A stretch of 57,749 nt of DNA from the NCBI GenBank assembly GCA_966250385.1, contig CBINHC010000015.1, positions 1 to 57,749 of the forward strand, in the 5' to 3' direction. This DNA comes from DASWTL01 sp966250385 (GTDB lineage: Bacteria > Bacteroidota > Bacteroidia > Sphingobacteriales > Sphingobacteriaceae). Below the pieces are notes generated by a model. It was not told where the DNA came from and made no database searches. It worked only from the letters and a program-made list of their open reading frames with translations. Shown piece by piece: positions 57,679 through 57,749 of this stretch (position 1 is the stretch's first letter; every line of letters starts with the position of its first letter). The translations under genes and the position numbers were made by a program.

Positions 57679-57747
57679 AGTCGAACCGGCACGAGTTTCC
57701 TCACAGGTGTTTGAGACCAGCGCGTCTACCAATTCCGCCACCAAGGC
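57666..57747 (-). tRNA. tRNA-Leu (anticodon CAA)
   Basis: Read on the minus strand, GCCTTGG pairs with CCAAGGT (one G-U pair) and is followed by a discriminator A. The D arm, long variable arm (GAG/CTC) and T arm with TTCGACT are present. The anticodon loop CTCAAAC gives CAA, for the Leu codon TTG. CCA is not encoded. The anticodon stem CTGGT/ACCTG contains a T-T mismatch. The 3' end is the attachment site of the prophage. The gene lies at the edge of the window but is complete. Confidence 0.92.
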
Positions 57748-57749
57748 AT

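Overview
The window is from a Bacteroidota chromosome. The evidence is a type II-C CRISPR-Cas locus with 46-bp repeats and a large Cas9, promoters that fit TTG-N19..21-TAnnTTTG rather than the E. coli type, few Shine-Dalgarno sequences, a two-component-propeller lipoprotein, a membrane-bound winged-helix regulator and an imuA-imuB-dnaE2 mutagenesis operon. The moderate GC and gene style suggest Chitinophagales or Cytophagales, but the genus cannot be read from the sequence.

Host part (1-16685). The end of a CRISPR array (1-239) and a bidirectional terminator (293-333) are followed by cas2, cas1 and cas9 on the minus strand. A tracrRNA (about 6340-6411, plus strand) diverges from cas9, and its promoter interleaves with that of cas9. 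Next come an unrecognised 229-aa protein, an XRE-type regulator, a propeller lipoprotein divergent from a membrane-anchored regulator, the imuA-imuB-dnaE2 operon with a dyad over its promoter, and the C-terminal remnant of what looks like a Fic-family protein.

Prophage (about 16686-57678, 41 kb). A tailed phage is integrated in the 3' end of a tRNA-Leu(CAA) gene. A 14-bp core is repeated at both ends, and the tyrosine recombinase lies beside the tRNA. The left end holds a minus-strand repressor facing an early operon, with several repeated operator-like motifs. The early operon carries small proteins, a DUF4406-like protein, a diversity-generating retroelement (DGR), a DnaB-N protein, a P-loop replication protein, an iteron-like repeat cluster, a C5-cytosine methyltransferase and a PP-loop (PAPS reductase-like) protein. 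It ends at a strong terminator. The late region makes capsid, packaging, portal, lysis, tail and tape-measure proteins. Six late transcription units each start with the same 10-bp element CTGTCCTTTC placed 27-28 bp before an AnnTTTG box. A small minus-strand island (an XRE repressor and a 59-aa protein) sits between the capsid and packaging units.

Most striking system: the DGR. Two tandem paralogous genes carry 79-bp variable repeats (20891-20969 and 21299-21377). Both match a non-coding 79-bp template repeat (21494-21572) at all 60 non-adenine positions and differ only at template adenines (12 and 15 differences, counted by hand). A DGR-type reverse transcriptase (IGNYLSQ and YADD motifs) follows. 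The targets are small proteins in the early, replication-side operon, not tail fibres, so this DGR probably diversifies something other than adsorption. The second notable system is the phage-wide late promoter set.
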